NCBI GenBank assembly: GCA_002343075.1
Contig: DDRH01000059.1
Location: 1 to 15,401, forward strand
From: Phycisphaerales bacterium UBA2421
GTDB lineage: Bacteria > Planctomycetota > Phycisphaerae > Tepidisphaerales > Tepidisphaeraceae
Reading direction: 5' to 3'
Length of the DNA: 15,401 bases
A model generated the notes under the pieces. That model was given only the letters and a program-made list of their open reading frames with translations. It was not told the DNA's origin and made no database searches. This document shows positions 1 through 7,879 of the stretch, piece by piece. Position numbers and translations under genes: made by a program. Every line of letters begins with the position of its first letter. Position 1 is the first letter of the stretch.

Positions 1-732
1 CGACACACACCTATCTCGCCGCGCACCGCCTCCCGCGCGGACGCGATTCGCTGACCGCAACCGTCGCGTCACATCATCGGCGCATCGCTGAGCAGCGCCC
101 AACACCGCCACCCCGCCGCCGACCATCTGGGCAATCGCGCTCTTGTACACCCCGTAATGCGTGCACCCCAGGATCAACACCTGAATGCCGCGTGCCATGA
201 GTGGATGGAGGTATTGCCTCAGGGCGAGCCGCACGAGCGGGTCGGTCGCATCGCGGCCTTCTTCGATCATCGGGACGAGAAGCGGCGCGGGCCGCAGGAG
301 CAAAGTCGCCCGGTTGCGCCGGCGGGCGAGTGCGCGCTCGTATGCCTTGCTACGAAGAGTTGCTTCGGTTGCGACGATTGCGAGCAACGGCGCGTTGGCC
401 GCCCCCGCCGCCTCGACCGCTGCTCGGGCGGTTGGTTCAATTACGCCGGAGATGGAGATATCCGGAAACTCTGCCCGAATCGCGTCAAGGGCAATGGCTG
501 AGAGCGTATTGCAGCCCAGCAACACGTGTTTCGGATTTTCAGACTGGACAAAACGCACGATTTGCCGCGCGAAGCCTATGATTGTTTGAGGCGTGCGCGG
601 GCCGTAGGGCAGCCTCGCGGTATCGGCGAAGCTGATGATCTGTTCGCAGGGCAGCGCGCGGTGGATCGCCCGGACAAGCGTTAACCCACCCAGCCCGCTG
701 TCGATGACGGCAATCGGTCGAGGATCAGACAC
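1..732 (-). CDS. murI: Glutamate racemase, 3' end cut by window edge
   Basis: Cofactor-independent racemase that interconverts L- and D-glutamate to supply D-Glu for peptidoglycan, in the cytoplasm. I read 244 residues without a stop, so the last part of the gene lies outside the window (family usually 255-285 residues). Seen directly: an N-terminal AVIDSGLGGLTL segment (D11, S12), DTARLPYG at 37-44, the first catalytic cysteine in GCNTLSA (C74) and the second in GCTHYG (C190, H192). These two Cys motifs define the Asp/Glu racemase family and its two-base mechanism. The start is GTG at 730-732; an in-frame TAA at 739-741 rules out any earlier start. No strong Shine-Dalgarno is visible. The gene diverges from the response regulator, 85 bases away. 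The alternative, aspartate racemase, is less likely given the MurI-like motif wording. Confidence 0.93.
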   Translation of the reverse strand, partial: MSDPRPIAVIDSGLGGLTLVRAIHRALPCEQIISFADTARLPYGPRTPQTIIGFARQIVRFVQSENPKHVLLGCNTLSAIALDAIRAEFPDISISGVIEPTARAAVEAAGAANAPLLAIVATEATLRSKAYERALARRRNRATLLLRPAPLLVPMIEEGRDATDPLVRLALRQYLHPLMARGIQVLILGCTHYGVYKSAIAQMVGGGVAVLGAAQRCADDVTRRLRSANRVRAGGGARRDRCVS

Positions 733-817
733 AGTTTCTTATCGGACGCCATGACTGTTGGCCTTGAAATTCGACCGAAAACGGACGACACTACTGTCCT
801 TAACTGTTGGAGACACC

Positions 818-1216
818 ATGAGTTCCGCACTTCAAGGTAAACGCATCCTTCTCGTCGATGATGACGGCGATATTCTCACCAGCCTGCAGGCGGCGTTCGA
901 GCCGACGGGTGCCGTGATCGAGAGCGCATCCAACGGCAACAAGGCAGTCGAGCTCGCCGAGGCCAACGAGCCCGATTTGGTGGTTCTCGACATGATGCTC
1001 CCCGGCAGAAGCGGCTTTCTCGTTCTGGAAAAGATCAAGGCCAAAAAGCCCCGGGGCAGCAAGCCTTTTGTGATAATGATCACAGGGAACCAAGGTGGGC
1101 GACACAAGATGTTTGCCGAGACGCTTGGCGTAAACGAGTACTTCAATAAGCCCGTTAAGTTGGACAAGCTGATCTCGACAGCCGAGCGCCTGCTTGCCCC
1201 CCCGCCTGCCGGGTAA
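818..1216 (+). CDS. Single-domain response regulator (receiver only)
   Basis: A 132-residue stand-alone phospho-acceptor (REC) protein; it should take phosphate from an unidentified histidine kinase and act by protein contact, since it has no output domain. Visible receiver residues are the acidic pocket D14-D15-D16, phospho-acceptor D58 in VVLDMMLPG, T89 in MITGN, aromatic Y108/F109 and K111-P112. The ATG at 818 is chosen over an in-frame TTG at 758 because GGAG at 809-812 sits 5 bases upstream and the receiver fold begins at residue 8 (KRILLVDDD). The C-terminus ends in a short proline-rich tail with no DNA-binding helix. No kinase gene lies nearby, so the partner is unknown. The gene is convergent with the LOG-family gene, leaving 131 bases (1217-1347) in which I see no convincing terminator. 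Confidence 0.93.
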   Translation: MSSALQGKRILLVDDDGDILTSLQAAFEPTGAVIESASNGNKAVELAEANEPDLVVLDMMLPGRSGFLVLEKIKAKKPRGSKPFVIMITGNQGGRHKMFAETLGVNEYFNKPVKLDKLISTAERLLAPPPAG

Positions 1217-1347
1217 GTACACGGCCGGGGGTCCATGCCGATGCGCCCTAAGCGCTCGCAAGAGCATCCGCGGAACAGGAAGCTCGCGAACAACGATGAA
1301 ACACCCACCCGCGGCGCAGTTGCCCGCGCAGTCTTAGCCAGCGGGCC

Positions 1348-2160
1348 TCAAGCCGGCTTGCCCTTCTTCGGCGGATTGATGTGTTCCTTGGTCGTAATCC
1401 GAGGCCGCTTGCCATACCGCGTGCCTTCGCCGGTATCCTGCGCCTTGTAACCGCTCAGCGGGGTTTGCTGGCGCATCGGTCCTGCATCGGGTTCGGTTGG
1501 CTCGTCGTTCGGCGACCACCAATGCTCTTTCACGCCCTCCACAACCATCTTCACCGCTTCTTCGGGAGAATCGACGATGCGGAAAATGTCTACGTCCTCG
1601 CGATCGACAAAATTGGGGATGAGCGTCTTTTTCATCCACTCCACCAAACCAGTCCAGAACTCGCTGCCGTAGAGGATGACCGGAAAGGCATCAACTTTCG
1701 TAGTCTGGATGAGAGTCATGGTCTCAAAAAACTCATCGAGGGTTCCGAACCCGCCGGGGAAACAAATGAAGGCGTCGGCATACTTCACAAACATGACTTT
1801 GCGCGCGTAAAAATAGTGAAAATCGAGGCTGGTTGTCTGATATCGGTTGCCTTCCTGTTCTTTAGGCAAGGTAATGTTCAGCCCGATACTCTGCCCGCCG
1901 GCCTCGAATGCGCCTTTGTTCCCGGCTTCCATGATGCCCGGCCCCCCGCCGGTGATGGTGGCAAAGCCTTCCTTCACAAGCAGGCGCGCCGTCTCCTCGG
2001 CAGCCTGGTAATATTTGTCGTCTGGCGCGGTTCTGGCCGAACCAAAAATCGACACCGCAGGACCAACCTCGGCCATTACCTCAAAGCCTTCGACAAACTC
2101 GGACATAATCCGAAAAATTCGCCACGAATCCTTGCCGTCAATCTCTTGTTTCTCGAGCAT
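1348..2160 (-). CDS. LOG-family Rossmann-fold protein (putative nucleotide 5'-monophosphate phosphoribohydrolase)
   Basis: A 270-residue protein of the LOG / 'lysine decarboxylase-like' family (TIGR00730 type). Characterised members cleave the base from nucleoside 5'-monophosphates, including cytokinin precursors; the real substrate here is unknown. Seen directly: a Rossmann-type start (VSIFGSART, 36-44), the nucleotide-binding GGGPGIMEAGN at 71-81 and the signature PGGFGT at 135-140 followed by E143, which carry the family's phosphate-binding and catalytic residues. The ATG at 2158-2160 has AAAGGAG (2164-2170) 3 bases upstream, a strong though close ribosome site; TATCAT (minus strand, 2185-2190) may be a -10 box. 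Residues about 218-270 form a polar, proline- and lysine-rich tail that short LOG proteins lack. It follows the aldo/keto reductase in the same direction after 161 bases. The old name 'lysine decarboxylase' should not be read as its function. Confidence 0.88.
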   Translation of the reverse strand: MLEKQEIDGKDSWRIFRIMSEFVEGFEVMAEVGPAVSIFGSARTAPDDKYYQAAEETARLLVKEGFATITGGGPGIMEAGNKGAFEAGGQSIGLNITLPKEQEGNRYQTTSLDFHYFYARKVMFVKYADAFICFPGGFGTLDEFFETMTLIQTTKVDAFPVILYGSEFWTGLVEWMKKTLIPNFVDREDVDIFRIVDSPEEAVKMVVEGVKEHWWSPNDEPTEPDAGPMRQQTPLSGYKAQDTGEGTRYGKRPRITTKEHINPPKKGKPA

Positions 2161-2321
2161 CGTCTCCTTTTACAAAGCCGAGAGATGATACTGGAGACGA
2201 GGCTGCTCAGGAATGGCTCGGCACTGATCTTGCGCCGAAAAATCAAGCGGAAACGCGATAAACTTGAAATGCACCCCGTGGACCAAAGTTCGCTGGTTCC
2301 TGATCGAACATGAGCGAAGCC

Positions 2322-3242
2322 TCACGCCATTGCTTGGGGATGTCTGCTATCAACGATTGTCAGCTCAGCCGCCTTGGCATTGGCTTGCACCTGCGCCACA
2401 CTCTTGCAACCCGGAATGACCGCAGACACTGCTGGGTGTTGCAGGCACCATGCCAGGGCGAATGTGGCTAACTCGGTGCCGTGGGGCGATTCGGCTCGAG
2501 CGCGCTCGATCGCGCGATGCGTTTCGTCGCCGTGTGCCATCGCGCGTTTCCTCGATCGCACATCGCCGCCGGGAAAGACGTGCCCTGGCTCATATTTTCC
2601 GCTAAGCATGCCGCTGGCTAACGGCACGCGTGCCAAAACGCCCAGATCCTGTTCAACACAGAGGGGGAACGTCGTGCCTTCAGGCTCACGGCTCAGGTAG
2701 TTATAAACGATCTGAATGACTGAAATCTGCCGCTCGCGGCTCGCACCGATCTGTCTGACGTTCTGGTTATTCCCAATCGAGTTGCCGAGATACCGAATCT
2801 TGCCCTCGCTGCGCAGCCGCAGGAGCGATTCCATCACATCGTCTTGAAAAAACTGGCTGTCGCCCCAGCTATGATACTGCTGGATGTCGAGGTAGTCGGT
2901 CTGCAATGCCCGAAGCGATGCCTCGGTTTGTTCCACCACGTCCGCGGGTGTGCGTGGTTCGGTACGATTCATGTAGCCGTGAAACTTGTGCCCGAACTTG
3001 CTCGCAATGATCCATCGATCGCGCTGGCCGGATATCGCGGTTCCGGTGAGGCGTTCTGATTCGTGATCGCCGTAGCATTCTGCGGTATCGATGAGGTTGA
3101 TCCCTGCTTCGCCCGCCGCTGCAAACATCTCCTTGACTTCATCGGTAGTAAAACTCTTCCCCCACTCGCCTCCGAACTGCCATGTTCCAACGCCAATCAC
3201 TGAGACGGGCAGGTCGGTGCTGCCAAGTCGACGGTATCGCAT
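2322..3242 (-). CDS. Aldo/keto reductase
   Basis: A 306-residue NAD(P)H-dependent oxidoreductase of the AKR (TIM-barrel) superfamily, cytoplasmic, reducing a carbonyl compound that cannot be named from sequence. The full catalytic tetrad is visible: D52 and Y57 (IDTAECYG), K82 (ASKFG) and H124 (DYLDIQQYHSWG). The cofactor phosphate-binding end is the AVSAVIPGCKSVAQVQAN segment near 271-288. Overall wording is closest to the group annotated as general-stress or YajO/IolS-like reductases. The start ATG at 3240-3242 gives the expected MRYRRLGSTDLPVS beginning. There is no Shine-Dalgarno, and a near-consensus promoter ends 6 bases upstream, so a leaderless transcript is possible. It diverges from the head-GIN lipoprotein (112-base gap) and precedes the LOG-family gene on the same strand. 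Confidence 0.93.
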   Translation of the reverse strand: MRYRRLGSTDLPVSVIGVGTWQFGGEWGKSFTTDEVKEMFAAAGEAGINLIDTAECYGDHESERLTGTAISGQRDRWIIASKFGHKFHGYMNRTEPRTPADVVEQTEASLRALQTDYLDIQQYHSWGDSQFFQDDVMESLLRLRSEGKIRYLGNSIGNNQNVRQIGASRERQISVIQIVYNYLSREPEGTTFPLCVEQDLGVLARVPLASGMLSGKYEPGHVFPGGDVRSRKRAMAHGDETHRAIERARAESPHGTELATFALAWCLQHPAVSAVIPGCKSVAQVQANAKAAELTIVDSRHPQAMA

Positions 3243-3248
3243 GTGCGA

Positions 3249-3277
3249 ATTCTAGGCCGAGTGGTTAAAAATGTCGG
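3249..3277 (-). promoter_or_regulatory. Sigma70-type promoter of the aldo/keto reductase gene, predicted leaderless
   Basis: Read on the minus strand, CCGACA (3272-3277, 4 of 6 matches to TTGACA) is followed after exactly 17 bases by TAGAAT (3249-3254, 5 of 6 matches to TATAAT). Only six bases separate the -10 box from the ATG at 3242, so the expected transcription start falls on or next to the start codon. The absence of a Shine-Dalgarno upstream of that ATG fits a leaderless message. This rests on pattern matching only. Confidence 0.45.
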
Positions 3278-3354
3278 AAATAGCAAGCGGCTTCAGCCGA
3301 ACCCTTCGGTAGGGAAGCTTGGATCGCAACAGGTCATTTTGAAAGGCAGGGTTT

Positions 3355-4011
3355 GTGAGGCGCATAGTTACGATCATCGGAACGTTGGGCATGCTCGTTC
3401 TGCCCACGGGGTGCTTTTCTGGGATCTCCGAAGTAGCAGGCTCGGGTATCAGTGCGACCGAGCAGCGGGAGGTCGGCGCATTCAAAAGCGTTTCGTCTTC
3501 AGGGTCGATGGACCTCAGCATCACCATTGGCACGGAGCAGTCCGTCCGCGTGACTGCCGACGACAACCTCCTGCCGCTCATTGAAACCAAGCTTGTCGGC
3601 AGCCAGTTGCGGATTCGCCCAGTCGAGCCGATCTCGGCAAGGACTGACTTGCGCGTCGATATCGTCATACCTGTGCTGGAGGGCGTGGCGTTGTCAGGCT
3701 CGGGATCGGCAACGCTCGCCGGCCTCACCGAGCCATCGCTCGATTTGTCGATCGCGGGGAGTGGCGATGTGTCAGCGAGCGGGACAGCAGACAATCTTTC
3801 GGCGAGCATTGCTGGGTCGGGTTCGCTGCGGCTGTTCAACCTCGCCACCAAGGCGGCTGAGATCAAAATTGCCGGTAGCGGCGATGCGGAGATCAACGCA
3901 GCCGAGAGCCTGAGTGCCGCCATCGCCGGAAGCGGGAGCGTACGCTATGCCGGCGCACCACAATTGCAGCAGAAGGTGTCCGGCAGCGGGACGATTCGCC
4001 AGAAAGATTAA
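3355..4011 (+). CDS. Head-GIN domain (DUF2807) lipoprotein
   Basis: A 218-residue predicted lipoprotein of the DUF2807 / 'head GIN' family, whose biochemical role is not established; members are usually exported beta-solenoid proteins thought to sit at the cell envelope. Seen directly: a short basic and hydrophobic signal (MRRIVTIIGTLGMLVLP) ending in a TGC lipobox with the lipidated cysteine at residue 20. The family-type beginning GAFKSVSSSGSMDLSI lies at 41-56. Six GSG turns follow, starting at residues 115, 135, 154, 174, 192 and 210, giving solenoid rungs of 18-20 residues. The start is GTG at 3355 with a purine-rich AAAGGCAGG upstream. Residue -3 of the lipobox is proline, which is unusual, so lipidation is likely rather than certain. 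It stands alone on the plus strand, diverging from the reductase and converging on the AsmA-like gene. Confidence 0.87.
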   Translation: MRRIVTIIGTLGMLVLPTGCFSGISEVAGSGISATEQREVGAFKSVSSSGSMDLSITIGTEQSVRVTADDNLLPLIETKLVGSQLRIRPVEPISARTDLRVDIVIPVLEGVALSGSGSATLAGLTEPSLDLSIAGSGDVSASGTADNLSASIAGSGSLRLFNLATKAAEIKIAGSGDAEINAAESLSAAIAGSGSVRYAGAPQLQQKVSGSGTIRQKD

Positions 4012-4015
4012 CCCC

Positions 4016-4037
4016 GATCACTGCATCGCGGGTGATC
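4016..4037 (+). terminator. Small hairpin just after the head-GIN gene (weak terminator candidate)
   Basis: GATCAC (4016-4021) and GTGATC (4032-4037) form a perfect 6-bp stem around a 10-base loop, starting 5 bases after the TAA of the lipoprotein gene. There is no run of T after it, so it is not a classical intrinsic terminator; it could protect the 3' end or do nothing. Confidence 0.22.
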
Positions 4038-4100
4038 ATCGCCCCCATCTCATGGCCAACGCGCCTCCGCAAGGCTCGTTACGCAGGGAGTGCACCGGGC

Positions 4101-7100
4101 CTACTTCTTCTTCCGGGCATCGTCCCGGAAGACCTCTTCGATTGTCGTGGTGATCGTCGGCATCGAACCGGCGGACACCTTCGGCTCCTGAAGGCTCCCA
4201 CGGACGTGAATCTGCAACAACTCGTGTCGCGCGCCCCGCAGAAGGTCGCCGACGATCGGAACGTTGGGCCACAGGGTCGAATCGGTGACGAAAGTCATCT
4301 CCACGTTTTTTCGATCGAAATCGAGCAATCCAGTGCCCGTCATTCTCATCTGCTCTGCGGCAAGCTCGATCGACTCGAACATCACCTTGTTGCCTTCAAC
4401 CCCATAGCTGACCGAGCCGCGCTCAAACGGCTTTGTAACCGGCAGCGATAGGTTGGTGATCTGCATCAACCCAAGCAGTAGCGGAATCTTGTAAAGCTCT
4501 TTCCCCTCGACCACCACATCGCCTCGACCGCGCCGGCTTAATGGATCATCCCACGCGCCTTCGATCGAGAGGCTGGCGGTAAGCCGTCCCTGTAGTTGCG
4601 GGGCGGCATCGGCCACCAGTTGTGTAACGTCGGCATCGCGCAATACCAGCGACATGCCATATCGCGAGGGACCGTCTTCGGGTGACGCCCAATCCACGCG
4701 CCCGGCGATCTCCCCGCCGCTTGTGCTGCAGCGGAGGTCGGTGAAGCTGATGATCGGCGAATCGGGGTGTTTGGCAAAAATCGAGGTGAACTGCCGCATT
4801 TCACGTCCGCCGAGCAGGAAAGAATCGGCGTTCACCCGACCCTCCAGCGCCCCCATTCGCCCGCCGCGACTTTCACCGGCCATGTCGAACCAACCCGCCA
4901 ACTGGGTCACCGGCACCCCTGCCATGAGTGATCCGTCCGCGGTCTCTAATCTCAGATCAAACTCGAGATCGCCGGCCGCCACCGACTCCTTCCCCTCTGC
5001 GGTCTGCGATGTGGCATTTTCAGCCTGAGATGGCTCCTTTGGCGCGATATACCGGAGTTTTCTGAATAGCACATCATACACGCCCGCCATCTCGGCCGAT
5101 TTGACCAGTTCGCCAACAGTCGCGGGCATTGCCGCGACCAACTCGGGGTCAATGCTCACCCGATCAGCGCTGAGTTTTAAATCCCAAACCCCGCTGGCCA
5201 GGTCGCCCGCCCCGGCGAGACTGATGCGCGACTCGCCACGACGTGCGATCAGGTCGCTGAGTACAACCGCTTCTGGGGTGATACTCACGTCTCCCGTCAC
5301 CTCGGAGAACTTCGCAGGAAACACATTCGGCCGAACGGCAAGTTTCCGGGGTTTGAGGGTAATGGCGTAAGTCGGCCGGCTGCCATCAGCCATATTGCCC
5401 TTGAATGCCACGCGAGCATCGACGGTGCCCAGAGGCGCGACCATCTCCCAGCCGACCTGTCCGGCACGCGGGAGGATCTGGTACAGGGGCGAATCAAGTT
5501 CGAGATTGGTCGCTTCGCCGCTCAGGTCGATCGACGGCTGGTTGTTCGGCCAGGCGACCGTGCCACGCGCCGACATGTCTGCATCATTACGGCGACCAGT
5601 GAGGTTACGGAGCGTCATCGATTCCGGCTTCAAATCAATATCACCGTTGATGCGCGTAACGGCAAAGGTGCCATCCTTCGGCCAGAGAGTCGCGTCGTTG
5701 AGCGTCACTAAGAACTCAAAGCCCGTTCCCAAGCTCTCTCCCGACCTGCTCGACCTTGTCTCGACAACGCCAGCGAGATCAAACCGACCGCTCAACCCCA
5801 GCCGCTGCAACCATGTGCGGTGTGTTTCTGGGAGTGCGTTCAGCAGGTTATCATCGATCGGCGCATTGCGTGCGGTGATAGTTAGCTTCGGTCGAATTGT
5901 TGGCTCGCCCGCTCGGCGCGGCACACCATCAATGTCCCCCCACTCCACCTTTCCATCAATCACCAGCCGGGCACCGTCGCGCTCCATGGTGGCCTGCACA
6001 ATTTCGACATGATCTTTGCGAACCTTCACCTGCCCGCGAATACCGCTCATGAAGTATGGAAAAGCTACGACCGCCCCCTGTCCATCGCGGACATCGATAT
6101 CCACATCGGTGCTCCAAGGCTGCCGCGGTCCCGGCGGGCGGAGCACACTGCAGACAAAATCACCGGTAAAGGTCGGATATTCCCCCTTTCCTGGAGCATC
6201 AAGCGAGCTTAACGCCCGCCGGGTAACGGGTGGGAACGATTGCATCAACATCGGTTCCGTCGCGATTCCCTTCCCGCTGATGCGAATGTCAACGCCCGCA
6301 TCACCTTTAAGTGGTGCAATGAGTCCATCGATCCTTACCACGCTGTTTTCATTAGGTCCGCCGCGCACGCCGTAACCCTGAAGATTCACCAACTCGAGTG
6401 CGTCGACACCTAGTTTTGCATCCGGCCCAAAGATGATTCGTCCGGTCGCCCGATCGATGGGATAGGGAAACTTGTCAAATGTAAAGCCCCCGTCTCGAAT
6501 GTTGATCGCACCCTGCACATCCACCCTATCGCCCCGGGTGGCGCGGTTTAGTTCGATGCTCAACTCAGCGGCACCGCGGGGGCGAAGGTGGTCATATGTC
6601 TCGCGCACCACCGGGGGGAGCGAGTTGATCCACCGAATCTCCTGTGGCAACACGATCTGCTCGCCTTCGAGAGAGGAGATCTTCAAATCAAGCGGCGCGT
6701 CGGGTGAATAGCCGGTGACATGTCCGTTGATCTTCACGGCGTTACCTTCGATCCGGCCAATCACGTCGCGCAGCTCGATTCCAGCATTGGTAAATGCGAA
6801 CACTCCTTGAGCGTCGTGAAGTGTGACAGGCTGAGGTTCGATCAGCCAACTCGCCCGTGCGAGCCAGTTGCCAGAATTGGCACCGGTGGCACTCAGCAGC
6901 CCAAACATGCCCGCCAGTTCGGTCCGCCGCCAGATCTCGTCGGCACTCTGAGCCTCGTGCGGCTGCACCACCAGCGTGACGCGGTTGAGGGACACACGCG
7001 CCGCAAACGCGCCTTCCTCCCCGAGCGTGTAAGAAAGCTGCGGCACATCCACCCGACCCGCCAGCGCGTGATCCCGCCACCACTGCTGCACCTGTTCCGG

Positions 7101-7874
7101 AAGCATCGCACGCATGTCGCGATCAAACTCGAAATTGTCCAGCCGGGCTTCAACGCGACGATTGGCGAGATTGTACGAGCCGACTACGCGCGGCCCAAGC
7201 AGCTCGCTTTCGCCGCGGCTCTGCACACGGAACTGATATGCCTTGCTGGCATCATCAGGTATCAGTTGCGCCTCGATCGTCATGCTACCAGTGCGGGTAA
7301 ACTGCCCTGCCTCGGTGCGACCGTATTCCACACGGGCATTTCGGAGGCGAATCTCGGGCAGTTCGGGCAGTTTGCCCGAATTCGACGGTCGGCCTTCGCC
7401 CACAGGACGGCTCCGCAATCGCTCGTAGTTCCACTCGCCGGTATCCACATCCTCTGCCAGGAGCACGCTCGGGCCGATCGCCAGAATTGAGGCTGCCTCA
7501 ATCTTGCCGCGAACAAGTTGCGCGAGATCAACTCGCAGCCGAAAGCTCTGCGCACTGAAAAGCCTCGAATCACCCCGACTTGGCCCGCCGACGAACATCT
7601 GCACATTGTCAAGGCGCAGCCCCTCGAAAATGGATAGATTGGCCGAACCCACCTTGACCCTTGCGCCGGTGATACGCGAAAGATATTCCTCTGCCGAGGC
7701 TCGCACGCGCGCGGAGTCGGTGACATACCAGTATCCGAAGATGACCGTGCTCAGCACTGCCAGCAGCACCGTCATTCCGTATCGCCGTAGCTTGGAGTGT
7801 CGCCGGCGCGCGGGGATGCCCTTCTGCCATAAAATTTCTGGCAAGGTAGGCGAAGTTGAACCCAGTCGAATCAT
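4101..7874 (-). CDS. AsmA-like / TamB-YhdP-type giant envelope protein
   Basis: A 1257-residue protein of the AsmA-like superfamily. Relatives in E. coli (TamB, YhdP, YdbH) form long beta-groove bridges across the periplasm that help move phospholipids to the outer membrane; the role here is inferred from family. Seen directly: a basic N-terminus, one membrane segment at about 34-50, then ITGARVKVGSANLSIFEGLRLDNV, the typical AsmA opening. Many beta-rich repeats follow, with a polar linker near 948-965. The C-terminal AsmA-like block contains NVPIVGDLLRG and LLQIHVRGSLQEPKV, and the tail is KKK. Three starts are possible: TTG 7883, GTG 7877 or ATG 7874. I use ATG. The TTG would overlap the upstream glycosyltransferase stop by 4 bases, which favours translational coupling; no start has a strong Shine-Dalgarno. 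It is the last gene of the cyclase-led run. Confidence 0.85.
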   Translation of the reverse strand: MIRLGSTSPTLPEILWQKGIPARRRHSKLRRYGMTVLLAVLSTVIFGYWYVTDSARVRASAEEYLSRITGARVKVGSANLSIFEGLRLDNVQMFVGGPSRGDSRLFSAQSFRLRVDLAQLVRGKIEAASILAIGPSVLLAEDVDTGEWNYERLRSRPVGEGRPSNSGKLPELPEIRLRNARVEYGRTEAGQFTRTGSMTIEAQLIPDDASKAYQFRVQSRGESELLGPRVVGSYNLANRRVEARLDNFEFDRDMRAMLPEQVQQWWRDHALAGRVDVPQLSYTLGEEGAFAARVSLNRVTLVVQPHEAQSADEIWRRTELAGMFGLLSATGANSGNWLARASWLIEPQPVTLHDAQGVFAFTNAGIELRDVIGRIEGNAVKINGHVTGYSPDAPLDLKISSLEGEQIVLPQEIRWINSLPPVVRETYDHLRPRGAAELSIELNRATRGDRVDVQGAINIRDGGFTFDKFPYPIDRATGRIIFGPDAKLGVDALELVNLQGYGVRGGPNENSVVRIDGLIAPLKGDAGVDIRISGKGIATEPMLMQSFPPVTRRALSSLDAPGKGEYPTFTGDFVCSVLRPPGPRQPWSTDVDIDVRDGQGAVVAFPYFMSGIRGQVKVRKDHVEIVQATMERDGARLVIDGKVEWGDIDGVPRRAGEPTIRPKLTITARNAPIDDNLLNALPETHRTWLQRLGLSGRFDLAGVVETRSSRSGESLGTGFEFLVTLNDATLWPKDGTFAVTRINGDIDLKPESMTLRNLTGRRNDADMSARGTVAWPNNQPSIDLSGEATNLELDSPLYQILPRAGQVGWEMVAPLGTVDARVAFKGNMADGSRPTYAITLKPRKLAVRPNVFPAKFSEVTGDVSITPEAVVLSDLIARRGESRISLAGAGDLASGVWDLKLSADRVSIDPELVAAMPATVGELVKSAEMAGVYDVLFRKLRYIAPKEPSQAENATSQTAEGKESVAAGDLEFDLRLETADGSLMAGVPVTQLAGWFDMAGESRGGRMGALEGRVNADSFLLGGREMRQFTSIFAKHPDSPIISFTDLRCSTSGGEIAGRVDWASPEDGPSRYGMSLVLRDADVTQLVADAAPQLQGRLTASLSIEGAWDDPLSRRGRGDVVVEGKELYKIPLLLGLMQITNLSLPVTKPFERGSVSYGVEGNKVMFESIELAAEQMRMTGTGLLDFDRKNVEMTFVTDSTLWPNVPIVGDLLRGARHELLQIHVRGSLQEPKVSAGSMPTITTTIEEVFRDDARKKK
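4110..4131. terminator. Strong 8-bp hairpin in the last codons of the AsmA-like gene
   Basis: CTTCCGGG (4110-4117) and CCCGGAAG (4124-4131) pair perfectly around a 6-base loop. It lies between two convergent genes and ends 6 bases before the AsmA-like stop codon (4101-4103, minus strand). The stem is GC-rich, but no T-tract follows on either strand, so it fits an mRNA 3'-end stabiliser or a Rho-type pause as well as a terminator. Because it lies in coding sequence it could also be chance. Confidence 0.3.
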
Positions 7875-7879
7875 CACAC

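Noticed and set aside
764..792. TTGAAA - 17 bases - GACACT as the response regulator promoter
   Set aside because: The -35 box is good, but the -10 box matches only 3 of 6 positions.
1254..1265. GCTC-GCAA-GAGC mini-hairpin between the receiver and LOG genes
   Set aside because: A 4-bp stem is too short to support a terminator or RNA element by itself.
1349..1360. CAAGCCGGCTTG palindrome at the end of the LOG-family gene as a terminator
   Set aside because: Only 4 bp could pair around a CCGG loop and no T-tract follows; it is mostly coding sequence.
1381..2313. 310-codon plus-strand open frame opposite the LOG-family gene
   Set aside because: Antisense to a gene with clear GGGPGIMEAGN and PGGFGT motifs; its own translation has no recognisable features.
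3376..4269. 15-base direct repeat ATCGGAACGTTGGGC at 3376-3390 and 4255-4269
   Set aside because: Both copies lie inside unrelated coding regions on opposite strands, with no extended similarity at the flanks; one 15-mer match by chance in 15 kb is not very improbable.
6720..7490. Long plus-strand open frame opposite the AsmA-like gene
   Set aside because: It lies fully within a well-supported gene on the other strand and shows no domain; it is a shadow frame.
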